A DNA stretch of 64,000 nt, taken from positions 23,027 through 87,026 of the forward strand of contig JALCBJ010000015.1 in the NCBI GenBank assembly GCA_028066595.1, written 5' to 3'. Origin of the DNA: Thermoanaerobaculia bacterium (GTDB taxonomy: Bacteria > Acidobacteriota > Thermoanaerobaculia > Multivoradales > J023). A program made the position numbers and the translations under genes. The notes beneath the pieces are model-generated. The model made no database searches and was not told the origin of the DNA. It saw only the letters and a program-made list of their open reading frames with translations. Numbering within the stretch: the stretch's first letter is position 1; each line of letters opens with the position of its first letter. Shown piece after piece: positions 53,801 through 60,600 of this stretch.

Positions 53801-56800
53801 GCGGACGCGTTGCGCTCCTGGTGGATGACCCGAGTGCTTTTGATGCGGCGAGTCAGATCCGAGTCGAAGGCGGCGGCCTCTTTTGCTCGACAACTCTGGA
53901 GCACTACGCCGCAGCAGGAACTCTGCTGATCAAGTCCGCAGGCTCGATCTACGGTGAGCTCCGGATTCAGGGTGGCCACGAGGAGGACGGCTCCGAGCGT
54001 CGCTTTCTGGCGACTGAGTTGCCGGTCCTCGGCACGGGCACAGTGACCAGCGTGGAGAGCCAAGGTGCCGATGCCTGGCTCGACGACCAGGGGCGCGAGC
54101 TGCATCCGCGTTGGGTCGGCGCGGTGGTCGAGCTGCTTGACCAAGACGGCCAATCTCTCAGCAGCCATCGAGTCCTCGAGCTCGACGATGCAGGGCGCCT
54201 GCTGCTCGAGGGAGCGGCCGGATGGGTCGCGACGTCGTATCGCGGCTCCTATCGCTTTGACGCCGTCGACCTGGTCGGCAGCGTGGGTTTGGTGTCCTCG
54301 GATCCTGTACAGGTCACCGGGGCAACGCGATATGACGGCGTCGACGTGCGAGTGGATTATGGGGTCGTGAGCTCAACAGATGTCGTGCTCAGCGCTGGAA
54401 CCCGAGTGCATTCCGTGGACAGCGGTCGGATCGAGCTTGACCTGACCGGGACGCTCGAGATCGAGCCGGGTGCTGTGCTCGACGTGAGCGCAGAAGGCTA
54501 CTCTGGCTCGCCCCGCTCCGGGGATGCCTACAGCGGTGGAAGCCCCGAGGGTCTGCAACCCTCCAAGCGTGCTGGTGGCTCCCACGGCGGAGTTGGCTCC
54601 CATAGCGGCTCCGCCGTCGAAGGCGACGTCTACGGCAGTGTCTTCTACCCGCTGTGGCCGGGCTCCGGCGGCGGTAAGCAGACCCAGCGCTACCAAGGCG
54701 GGGGTGACGGCGGCGGCGTGCTTGATATTCGTGCCGCTGCAGTGGTGCTCGAGGGTGAAATCCGCGCTGATGGTGACGATGGTGAGACCGACTATCGCGC
54801 GTCGGGCGGCGCCGGTGGCTCGATTCTCATCGAGGCCCTAAGCCTGTCGGGTGCTGGCTTGATCCGGGCGGCAGGCGGAAATCAGACCGACCTGAACAAC
54901 TGTGGCTATGGCAACGGTGCTGGTGGCGGAGGACGAGTGGCCCTATGGGTCGACTCTTTGGGCTCTTTCGACGTCGAAGCTCAGGTGGAGACTCACGGCG
55001 GACTCCTGACTTGCGCCGACGGACCGATCCGTCACGGCGGCGCCGGCACCCTCTACATCCGCTCTGCTGCCCACGTCTTGGGTGAAGTGCTGGTCGACGC
55101 TTCAGGGCTGCCTGGAGTCGAGGTCTGGCCGACGCCGTTTCCCCGACTCGGATGGGGCACCCTGGGCAGCGTCGAGGTTGACGCGATCGAGCCTGCCCAT
55201 GCGTGGGTAGAGCCTGCGGATGCCGGGGCCATCTTTGGAGTGGGCGTATCAGGCATGTGGGCGAGGGTCGAGGACGTCGACTATCGAGTGCTTGGCCAGT
55301 CGCAGGATCGCCGCTGGCTTCTGCTCGAAGGAGCCGCCGGGGTGGTCGCGGCAGGTGACCGCTACCGCGGTATCTACAAGCTCGACTCCCTGGCAGTGCG
55401 GGGCGGAGCCCACGTCACGATCGGAGACTTCACCGCGATTGGCGTCTCGGTTGTCGATGAAAGATCCGAGCTCACGGTAGCGGATCAGGAGCCGCCGATG
55501 ATCGATGCGGTCTATCCAGCAGACGGCTCGACTTATATCTCGGGTCAGCCTGTGGAGATCTCTGCCTTGGTTTCCGACAACGTTGCACCCACGTGGGTTC
55601 GATTCAATTTCAACGGTCAGAGTGAGGTCGATTCCGCGGCGCCTTTCGGCTGGAACACTCCTGCGCCTGCGGTGGTGGAACGCACGAGCTTTATCTTGAC
55701 AGTGGAGGTCTTCGACGCTGAAAACAATTCGTCGAGCTGGTCTCAGACGGTTTGGATTGAGCCAACGTCGACGGTGCTCGGTGTTAACGAAATCCGACTA
55801 CCGCTGAATCAATCCGAAGCGGAGGAGGCCTCGATCGAGGCGTTCTTCTACGATCCGGCCGGCGCGGAACCGTACACCGCGACCATCGATTGGGGCGATG
55901 GCCAGAGCGCGGTGGGTACCGTCTCGTCCTCCGGTAGTTCAGGCGCGGTGATCGGCAGCCACACGTACGTTCAGGACGGCGACTACACCGTCGAGGTCTG
56001 CGTCACCAACGCCGCGAGCGAGATGGGTTGCCGCATCGAGGTTCATACGGTAGCCAACGCCGCTCCGGTCTTGAAGCAAGTTGACTACCACCGCTGGACG
56101 CCCGAGACCTGGAGCGTCGGCAATCTAGGCGTCGCGGACTGGGATCTTTTCCCTGACGAAAGCGGCGTGGTGCAGCTCAATTACAGCCGCGGGACCACGA
56201 TGTACAGCGATTTCCCGATCAAGAACCACCGCTTGAAAGCCAAGGTCAATGGTCGAGGCTGGAGCCCTCACTACATCGGCTTCGGTCTCGGGTTTCAGCC
56301 TGGAGATGCGACAAATGACGATTCCGACTATTTGCTGATGCTGTGGCAGCAACGAAACGTCGGAACCAACGTGACTGGACTGAACTTGGTTCGGATCACT
56401 GGAGAGGCCCTGATCTCCGCCCTCGACCAGCAACCCGAGATCGAGATCCTCACCCAAGGGATCCATTTCGGCAGCATTGGCTGGCCGTGGCGAACCGAAA
56501 TTGACTTCGAGATTGAGTTTGATGCCGAGGGCGTCAAGATTTGGGTCGATGGTCAGCTCGAGATTGATCAGCGGGGTGACTTCCCAGACGGCCGACTGAG
56601 CTACTTTGCCCATGCTCAAAGGCATGTCGACTACTACGGTCTCGAGTTGACAACTTTGGCCGATGTGGGACGCCCGGCGCGCCTGCACTCGACCTTCACC
56701 GACGTCGGCATCTACGACACCTTTTTGTCGGCCACGGTGGACTGGGGCGACGGCTCTCCAGTCGAGGCTGCAACGCTGGACACGGTCGCCCAGAGAGTGA

Positions 56801-57483
56801 CGGCGGAGGGCCATCTGTATGCCATCGAGGGTGAATACACCGCCCGTCTCTGCGTCACCGACAGTGACGGCGGCGAGGGCTGTTTGGACCTTCCGGTGGA
56901 AGTGCGAAACGCGGTGCCTGACGTCATTCCCGCAACGGGTCTCGAGATCCTCACAGAGTCCTTGACGATGATGGATCTTGCGACCTTCGCGGATACCGGT
57001 TTCGGTGAGACCCATACCGCGACCGTGGACTGGGGCGACGGCTCAGCCGTGGAGCCGGCGACGGTGACAGATCTGGGTTCTGGTCAGGGTGAGGTCTCGG
57101 CAGCCCACAGCTACGCTGCAGAAGGGACTTACAGCGCAAGGGTGTGCGTCACGGACAGCGGCGGCGCCGAGGCGTGTCGCGATGTTGAGATCCATGTCGT
57201 GTCGACGTTGGCTTCGGCCATGCCGTGGGCCAGTCCGTGGGCCAGTCCGTGGCTGCAATATCCAGCCGCCATGGCGCCCGCTGGCCCACTGCCCGCACCG
57301 CCACGCGCTCGGGTGGCCGCTCTAGCCCGGGAGACGCGGGTGCAGGCAGCGCCACGCGCCCTTGAGCCATCGGCCGCAGCTAGGCAACTCCGAACAGACA
57401 GGCCTCCGAGACCCGGAGAAGTCGATTGGCCACCGCCGATTTCTAGGGCAGCCGCGAGCCAAGTCCATGGGGGGCCACAGTGA
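41812..57483 (+). CDS. Giant secreted multi-domain protein (about 5,223 residues)
   Basis: One uninterrupted frame of 15.7 kb. The start chosen is TTG 41812, because a strong ribosome-binding site GGGAGGT (41799-41805) lies 6 nt before it; other options are ATG 41680 and GTG 41899. A long leader ends in a signal peptide (APFFWAVILALTVLLTGSPASS). Regions, numbered from the TTG: an N-terminal part (30-940) with a DUF11-like stretch and a short FSTDIDLV-type Ig domain; 13 carboxypeptidase-regulatory-like modules (941-2110); two SbsA-type Ig domains and two Ig-like domains (2111-2540); five glycine-rich modules (2555-4526); an Ig-like domain; a PKD domain (ATIDWGDGQ); a thrombospondin-C-like domain (about 4754-4948); two more PKD domains (ATVDWGDGS). 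The Pro/Ala-rich tail has no sorting motif I recognise. No catalytic motif was found, so an adhesin, matrix or surface-fibre role is inferred. Confidence 0.85.
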   Translation: MASPCSLFSVTSRKWLRCLGPSRGVLGGSVAPFFWAVILALTVLLTGSPASSQNLTQGLGNASLQISGSRLAVSPEAQTVPFQTPTLVETRLEGHDTSLGTLPPDLRVVADFSGPEIDGILELETVPNEPFRIPRLRIRGEYLLDNIRLVQGDELLAYAEPRASTILVTKVLVTQVSSHALTQDEIRSYGLVIQDDSYQALNLTFGFGVHGRIVEYNLPVVYRVYGPGTSWGEPASTIRLPDLSGTTSSQRFRPPGLIPFKVEVEQESAVVEIPRGGCDPREKCRQSVPPAPPMVGVILFPADINLLHQFFSVVLTVQNGAPENDPLTIRDLTARISVPSGLRQAETEPPTPLGVPVPIRVPGPDGRIGTADDLTILVGQSAGEAEFLLEGLEQGTHVVDFEIEGLLDGLPTGLQTITGRASGAVVVRDPTLSSTITHPEVVRAYEEYSLFLMLSNLGNTPANDILFKLPPSRLAGVELAPGEEAEKNVGSLLPGESTVVEFRMVPLLTGRVVASSAKAGSGVRPEFEFGVRVASSNPLSPESIVLPKASEALPTELLKELHGLVGLGHSLAEAPATLVVGRPQVDRQTVNDRIYRLAQAGRHLELGEELFDSLAVLLTEWNGARDQAWEWDRLRRQSQRGLAGSQIIGDLLSLAEPNPIFAFERFAATTHFLAPQAVLARGANLILQSQTSGKVAAGWGDDAVRELPFADLLPLGDAAMALLTVPEEGGYRAVLTSDSAASPDVQILLPAASPGQDPRRVRWDNISIAAGGRAWVDFSPGEPNLTLEVDDDGDGVAERSVPGAEQAVARRPFEVIAAVQRAEVDDSGHVVDVLFSTDIDLVSMVPRDPDRFVVAGKVSNGGMTPTEQNVGGGVLGQPEVTNPLQGMRNPRIVRVVFNNPLSPLTGPHVMTVSDLVSVVGESLSAQDVSVELTVSDQAIQVVGQVIDPYGNPLPYAEVNLVERDLAGIGHAASCVEHVTAAELADAEGRFSFDYVRQGACGGSFKVKARDPAEPRFGHAEGRVRVVGETKELNVVMVGRGILKGNVTYEDGTVPEGLQVFAHNPVFQISRRAWTDDSGNFRMAEVPVGTVTLMAFDNLGNRTFKAVEVPAAGAEVVQDLLILKRPDAAVASLRGTISDLATGQPEPDAYVALYVDGSQVDVQRTDAQGAYDFGVVPAGVAQIEAFDGFTGLRGAQLFFDLAPDETRVIDLQLRDDRGVIEGHVRRILEDGTVVPVADAIVYVAQTPFNTTTDSAGYYRLDDIFSGHRDVVAADPSTGQVTQVSVSVDSSGLVQRADLYFEDEFVPEGGISGVVLDYDGTPVAGARVHLAQGYWSRSWAYEETTDSEGRFFIGGVSPGAFGVHAIRGSDGGIGFGEIRFPGDSDSVTVRFQRGVIRGRTFIEDDDGHRTGVVSQITYRHVEVISEWDIVGVMRNFRTLTTEADGSFEIPALHGPYQIFVRNSFHGSQRAEGFLDDLPVDLDFKFEENGEIRGIVYDVDGVTPVAGAELVLKGGQFEDYRIYSGEHGEFSFELVPAGRYEITITYDAGTLFRTRRVYARLRHAGDLLDIDLVLPNQGSIEGRVESSTGEPVPGAVVTLKERGFPFRRLTHNADELGNYRFDNIFAGEIILEAQAPLLGGLGGKLSVELSEEGEVLSTLITLEGSGELEAQVLRPDTGGPVVNARVRLHRDGHGIIDTINTDGDGRFHIGLLPLGRYRAHIFDPTTGRRGRGEWLEITDDQQVVSQEIVLEVRGIVDGHLYSLPENSGVPGETITLRSRGLKWFTVYSSSDIDGYYEFLGIPEGEFELRAKVERRRASATGTIVEEDQRVTRDLYLERLGRITGTVRSAQRVDGTGGDVVQGVNVSATVSGSGLVDASLDNPFTLDGILAGRSGWLRAEEINGERKVLQWFRLPEGEDADFDLTLKAIGALEVTVLDSMGAPAPGVDVQVINQADFRNDDRGSTYDGTQRIVLEANTGDDHLVRFNGVREGRLRASTTHPVTGLRGSASSSLSLDGETVQMTLQLQPSALVQGRVFMPDGTSPAAGAIVSLDAAERDWQSVQADEQGYFAFEHIPLGSYILVATESDGPGRYELHDSLDIDGELDDHVIVLDAEEPYVVSIDPPLGSRDLPIDTAVVVTFSEPMRPCGSQCGSWARIRKVGGGVSPALSHTWSAGGTVLTLQPIHGLASGTAYRVEIRTDFEDLARNNLDWQVTSSFYTADVIPPAVIDVTPGDGAVQVEMSSPIEITFSETIDPDSLSGAFQLTDLTAGQPLTTTTLISFGDRRVTLTPVADMEPDRLMELRVQGVVDTAGNVQEGTFVATFWTLDQTDPTIQWLMPSSGEIFTAGETIEVSAAVTDNRALELVRFQLGEWSQTLDQAPFTWQVPAPIASSAGPVEILAEAYDIFGNSTTSTLTIWVEPLDNAQPPSAAILCPAPGDFIAPGLELPLTFEAADDLAIESYWLEVDGEVMDRVDLVNQSDVAAALHWTPSADSLPGDVFLASVHVRDFAGNVQTLERSLSVPEGRLLIGDQAVSGDAGPTFLGGGRFDLQASEVFGGLTLLHGADLVAANPADPSSPFDLDVLGELRVQCNAQAQLADLDAADVVIESRGRIMPLQKLALDVTADRLEIETEAQVDGRGRGYLGQKSRVAAGAEAPAWIEFAKSREGGAHGGLGTWKNPDRTRAEVFGSLYLPTVAGGGAGGNASTGFARGGNGGGIVRLDVGSLVLHGEIQSDGDVSVDGANRNASPGAGGSVLVFAQSVEGVGAIRADGGSDCRGGGGGGRVALWVDDFLGFDPDSQVWARGGERSCEDESGGAGSVFVHTAGSTFGNLRIDNGNPSRASMETVFPELGTRAVTSTQVQGADLRLTTAQTFHPRWWGTTVRLHSAGGDDLGSFAVRVVDGDTLLLENAAAAASATSMHGFYRFDRLTITGGAQIQGSDVVAAAEMSIDGQGRVGLPLDVAQLEIGADSLLTLLEPLDAAQLTIRAGTQLMPEAGEALVLRASDTLTLEAGAVLSTTGLGYGPGGVGNANRGKAPTGVTPASAGQGGCHGGYGNRHSVSGQCEVYGSVYSPQFGGGGSGSQSTNEGGFTLGGAGGGSILIEAGELILDGLLEADGEAGEGDKYGGAGGTIRIIAERLRGAGSVRANGAEAVRASGGGGRIAYHTEDATFDFAGQSQAIGGGFGGGDGHASAGTVYWRTATSTYGELWIDNLGRASIKTELPVLGERAITAVEVDGADLLVSAAEPFLGRWVQAWAVLTDGSGTDLGTFEVGNFEGEQASASIRLLGAASAGQAQTIRGLYRFDRVTVTGGSRLEGTDTIETADLVFDADGGLGVPLDTDRLEIAAGSVLTLVDRLSARDLVIRDGATVTSIVGQPVDLEVPGTLTLEAGALITVNGLGYAPGTVGDQHGEAPDGVDPAPPVHGGSHGGHGVHYDTSSFGEAFDSVYWPVLAGGGAGSARSSGGGFTAGGRGGGVVLIEAGELVLDGRIEADGDAGSKGAYSGGGGTVRIRADRLSGVGTLQANGGVAGRGAGGGGRVSFWISEPTHFDFAQQARAYGGSITFTTGYGGAGSVFWHVPSSVYGTLWLDNGADPDTGAARTGAPVALPSLEPPALVSAVAEGGHLRLVLAETLLNRWHRSWVVLEDADGLELGTHRVLELTDDGALVEGAAAHAAAVASLRGVYLFDDIMLGQGVDFDNGSSAEDLTFNGNTTIEGDVAANRLTVLADASLTVTGSLDANRVVLGDRSTLVIDALGQASSLELGSYVTLRVHGTPEAALSISGDMTSLDHLTLEVDRLTVGGAATFGVDSILRVDAITAGALALGDRGSWTPRAGGALTADVVGAMTVGFEAVLDVTSLGYTIGDSTADYGAAPEGIGPAHFYGGSHGGGGSIGWATGGHQGEVYGSVFLPIEGGASGGSFNEAPGAGGGVMRLDAGSLSLEGQLLSRGGGLTDNGYGSAGAGGSILLTAGQLSGSGVIDASGGTATNVGSCSRAMGGGGGGRVALLVDDPSAFDAASQIRVEGGGLFCSTTLEHYAAAGTLLIKSAGSIYGELRIQGGHEEDGSERRFLATELPVLGTGTVTSVESQGADAWLDDQGRELHPRWVGAVVELLDQDGQSLSSHRVLELDDAGRLLLEGAAGWVATSYRGSYRFDAVDLVGSVGLVSSDPVQVTGATRYDGVDVRVDYGVVSSTDVVLSAGTRVHSVDSGRIELDLTGTLEIEPGAVLDVSAEGYSGSPRSGDAYSGGSPEGLQPSKRAGGSHGGVGSHSGSAVEGDVYGSVFYPLWPGSGGGKQTQRYQGGGDGGGVLDIRAAAVVLEGEIRADGDDGETDYRASGGAGGSILIEALSLSGAGLIRAAGGNQTDLNNCGYGNGAGGGGRVALWVDSLGSFDVEAQVETHGGLLTCADGPIRHGGAGTLYIRSAAHVLGEVLVDASGLPGVEVWPTPFPRLGWGTLGSVEVDAIEPAHAWVEPADAGAIFGVGVSGMWARVEDVDYRVLGQSQDRRWLLLEGAAGVVAAGDRYRGIYKLDSLAVRGGAHVTIGDFTAIGVSVVDERSELTVADQEPPMIDAVYPADGSTYISGQPVEISALVSDNVAPTWVRFNFNGQSEVDSAAPFGWNTPAPAVVERTSFILTVEVFDAENNSSSWSQTVWIEPTSTVLGVNEIRLPLNQSEAEEASIEAFFYDPAGAEPYTATIDWGDGQSAVGTVSSSGSSGAVIGSHTYVQDGDYTVEVCVTNAASEMGCRIEVHTVANAAPVLKQVDYHRWTPETWSVGNLGVADWDLFPDESGVVQLNYSRGTTMYSDFPIKNHRLKAKVNGRGWSPHYIGFGLGFQPGDATNDDSDYLLMLWQQRNVGTNVTGLNLVRITGEALISALDQQPEIEILTQGIHFGSIGWPWRTEIDFEIEFDAEGVKIWVDGQLEIDQRGDFPDGRLSYFAHAQRHVDYYGLELTTLADVGRPARLHSTFTDVGIYDTFLSATVDWGDGSPVEAATLDTVAQRVTAEGHLYAIEGEYTARLCVTDSDGGEGCLDLPVEVRNAVPDVIPATGLEILTESLTMMDLATFADTGFGETHTATVDWGDGSAVEPATVTDLGSGQGEVSAAHSYAAEGTYSARVCVTDSGGAEACRDVEIHVVSTLASAMPWASPWASPWLQYPAAMAPAGPLPAPPRARVAALARETRVQAAPRALEPSAAARQLRTDRPPRPGEVDWPPPISRAAASQVHGGPQ
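44632..48141 (+). repeat. Array of 13 carboxypeptidase-regulatory-like modules
   Basis: Thirteen modules of about 85-95 residues, starting near 44632, 44930, 45200, 45460, 45730, 45985, 46270, 46535, 46800, 47065, 47320, 47585 and 47885. Each shows the pattern G.I.G.V....G.PV.GA.V.L, then T/D..G.Y.F..I..G.Y.L. These transthyretin-like beta-sandwiches usually act as rigid spacers or binding modules in exported proteins. Confidence 0.8.
49474..55389 (+). repeat. Five glycine-rich modules of about 375 residues
   Basis: Copies at 49474-50583 (370 residues), 50584-51717 (378), 51718-52863 (382), 52864-54264 (467) and 54265-55389 (375). Each has an inner strand-rich part (TLTLEAGAVLS-like), an anchor HGG.G...EVYGSVY.P followed by a Gly run, GGGS.LIEA..L.LDG.I.ADG, a GGGGGRVAL-like stretch, and a closing YRFD motif. 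Copy 4 carries about 85 extra residues near its start. The strand periodicity suggests beta-helix or beta-solenoid folding. Confidence 0.8.
57223..57252 (+). repeat. Short tandem repeat in the giant gene tail
   Basis: Two exact copies of CCGTGGGCCAGT (57223-57234, 57235-57246) plus a partial third, giving PWAS-PWAS-PW in the protein just after the last PKD domain. Probably slippage. Confidence 0.7.
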
Positions 57484-57617
57484 TGAGCTCTCCTTGGCCA
57501 ATCTATCGTCGCCGGCCGGCTCCGACTCTTGACTTCACTGTTCTATCGACTGCTCCTTCTTTGGGTTTTTCTTTTGCCGCTTTCGCCTCGAATCGCCTGT
57601 CTTCAGGAGCTGCTGAG

Positions 57618-60600
57618 ATGTCTGTGCGCTTGAACAATTTGCCGACGAACCCGCCGACGAATCTGCCGACCCATCTGCGTCTGTCTAGAGCTGTCCTTCT
57701 GTCGTGTTGCTGGCTGCTGTGCTTGGCCGCGGCCTTTGCCACTCCCTGCCTGGCGGCGCCAGCCTTCGTCGATCTGACACCGGTCGACGGCTCGTTGCTG
57801 GGGTCGGGCGACGGGCAGATGACCGGACGCGCCACCGGCGCCACCGCGCTGTCGATCGACGGTGAGTCCGTGGCGCTCGCCGACGATGGCTCGTTCAGTT
57901 CAGCGTTCTCCCTGGCCGACGGCACCCGCACCTTTGCTCTGGTCGCGACCGACGGCTCAGGAGCCACCGCAGAGCTCAGCCATACCTTGGTCGTGGACAC
58001 GCAGCCGCCGGTGCTCCAGGTGACGTCGCCTTCGAACTTAGTGGTGACCGCATCTCCGGTGGTCTTCGCGGGCGTCTACCAAGAGCCCCATCTTCAGGCG
58101 ATCGTGGTTGACGGAGTGGTCGGGGCCGGAATACCGGCGACGGCGGCCGACGGCTCGTGGACGGCCTCGGTGCCGCTGGTCGAGGGTGTGAACACGATCC
58201 ATGTAACGGCGACAGACAGTCTGGGCCACAGTACAGCGACCACCCTTGCAGTGAGGCTCGATAGTCAGGCTCCGGTGATCGCTATCACAGAGAGCGGCTC
58301 GGTCTTCACCGGCGGCCTGATCAACCGACCGGTCGCCCTCGAAGTTGCGTTCTCAGACGCCACACAGCTCGTCACCGAAGTCAGGCTGGACGGCTCGCCA
58401 TTTCAATCCGGTCAGTCGGTCGTGACCGAGGGCTCTCACGTGCTCGAAGCCGTGGCGACGGACCAAGGAGGACTGACCACCAGCATTGATGTGCCCTTCG
58501 AAATCGATCTGACGGCGCCGGTCATTCACTCGATCTTGCCTGCATCCCAGTCTGTGCTCGGAGACGCGTCGGTGGTCCTCCAGGTGACCACAGCCGGCGC
58601 GTCCGCCGTGCGAGTCACGGACTCTCATGGGACCGTTGATGGTGTGGGTTCAGGTGATGTCTTCAGCGTCTCGGGTGCAACTCTCGTCGAAGGGCCGCAG
58701 ACTCTGCGCATCGAGGCCTTGGATTCGGCGGGCAACGTCAGCGAGCGTGACCATTCCTTGGTGCTCGACACCGAAGCGCCGATGCTGGTGATCGATAGCC
58801 CACGCTCGGGAGACGTGGTCGCGACGCCGTCCTTGGAAGTCGTGGGCCTCGCCACCGATCCTCATCTGGTCGACGTGCGAGTCGAAGGACAGCTGGCGAA
58901 TCTCGTGGGTCCGTACTTCTCAGGCGTCTCCGTGACCCTGGCTGAGGGCACAAATACCTTAGCCGTCGAGGCCACTGACGTCGCCGGCAACCGCCGCACG
59001 GAACAGATCATGGTCGAGCTCGACAGCTCAGCACCCACGTTCCAAGTGACGGTCGGCGGCGAAGTGCTGGTCAGCGGTCGTAGCTTTGCTGGACCGGTGA
59101 CGCCAGTGATCGAGGTCAGTGACCCCACGGCGACCGTGACGGCGACGCTGGACGGCGCGGTGTTCACGTCGGGAACCGAGGTGTCCTCCGCGGGCAGTCA
59201 CGAGTTAGGGGTGACGGTGACCAGCGCCGCGGGGCAGTCGTCGTCTCAGTTATTGATTTTCACCATTGATTCCCAAGCCCCGAGCTTGACGGTGGTCTCA
59301 CCAGCGGCGGGTACTGTTTCGCAATCCGCTGAGGTGACCCTGCGCGGCACGGCCGATGGGGCGCGCTGGGTGCGGGTCAGCGGCCCTGGACTCACCAGCG
59401 ACCTCGCCACCCTCTACGCCGGGGACTGGAGTCTCGGTCCGGTGACCCTGGTGGAAGGGGCGAATACCTTCACCGTCGTCGCCGAAGCCGCCAACGGCCT
59501 GAGCTCAGAGCAGGTCCACAGCCTCGAGCTCGATACGACAATCCCAACCCTGTCGATCGCCAGTCCTGCAGCTGGAGCTCTGGTGGGCGACCTGTCGCTG
59601 ACGGTCAGCGGTTCAGCGAGTGACTCCAATCTCGCGCGGGTGACGGTCAACGGTGCAGAGGCCACGTTGACCGGCGCTAGCGGCCAGACACGGACTTGGT
59701 TGATCCACCAGGTGGCTGTGCAAGAGGGGCCACAGACTCTGCAGATCCATGCCGAAGACACCGCCGGTCACCGGGCTGAACGCACTCTCGAGCTGGTGGT
59801 GGACACCACGGCTCCGACGCTTCAAATCACGGAACCGGCGCCCGGCACTGTGGTGCCCGACGCGCGCTATACGATCCGTGGCGAGGCAGAAGATGCACAC
59901 CTCGATCGGGTCCGGGTGGCAGGCTTGCCGGCCACCGTCTCGGCCTCGGTGGGCACGCGTTCCACCTGGTCGAAGGAGGTCGACCTCGAGGAAGGCAGCA
60001 ACACCATCGAGGTCGAGGCCATCGATCGCTTGGGGTTGCGCGCGACGACCAGTATCGTGATCCAGCGTGACGGCGCGGCGCCGCAGGTGGCCATCGTCGA
60101 GCCCCCCGAAGGTAGCTACACCAACGCCTTGACCACCACGGTGCGCGGCACCACCGTCGATACACCCGACGTGACGGTGAAGGTCAACGGCCAGGAAGCC
60201 TTGATCGACCAGGGTAGCTGGTCGGTGTCGGAGCTGCCCTTGGTAGAGGGTGTGAACCGGTTGGTGGCCCGTGCTGAGGACAGCCTGAGCAATCAAGGCG
60301 TGCATGTTCGCGAGATCGTGGTCGACACGGTAGCCCCGTCGCTGCTGCAGGTAGAACCCGCCTCCGGAGCCCTAGCTCTGCCAGTGCTTTCGAGCTTCCG
60401 CCTACGCCTGAGTGAGCCGCCGGGGCCCACCGCGGAAGATCCTGTGACCGGCGGCTGGCGTTTGATCGCCGACGGTGGTGCGACTCTGGCGGCCACCGCC
60501 AGCCGCGAAGGTGACGAGCTGGTGATCATGCCCGGCGGACCACTGCCTTCGGATGCCGCGATTGCGCTACACCTGACGACAGAGCTCCAGGATCGTGCCG

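Noticed and set aside
44632..55389. Repeats as a possible CRISPR array or DNA-level tandem repeat
   Set aside because: Periods are 255-300 bp and about 1.13 kb, in frame and diverged at the base level; these are protein domain repeats.
41812..57483. Giant gene as a giant non-ribosomal peptide or polyketide synthase
   Set aside because: No adenylation, condensation, ketosynthase or carrier motifs are present; all recognisable parts are exported beta-sandwich modules.
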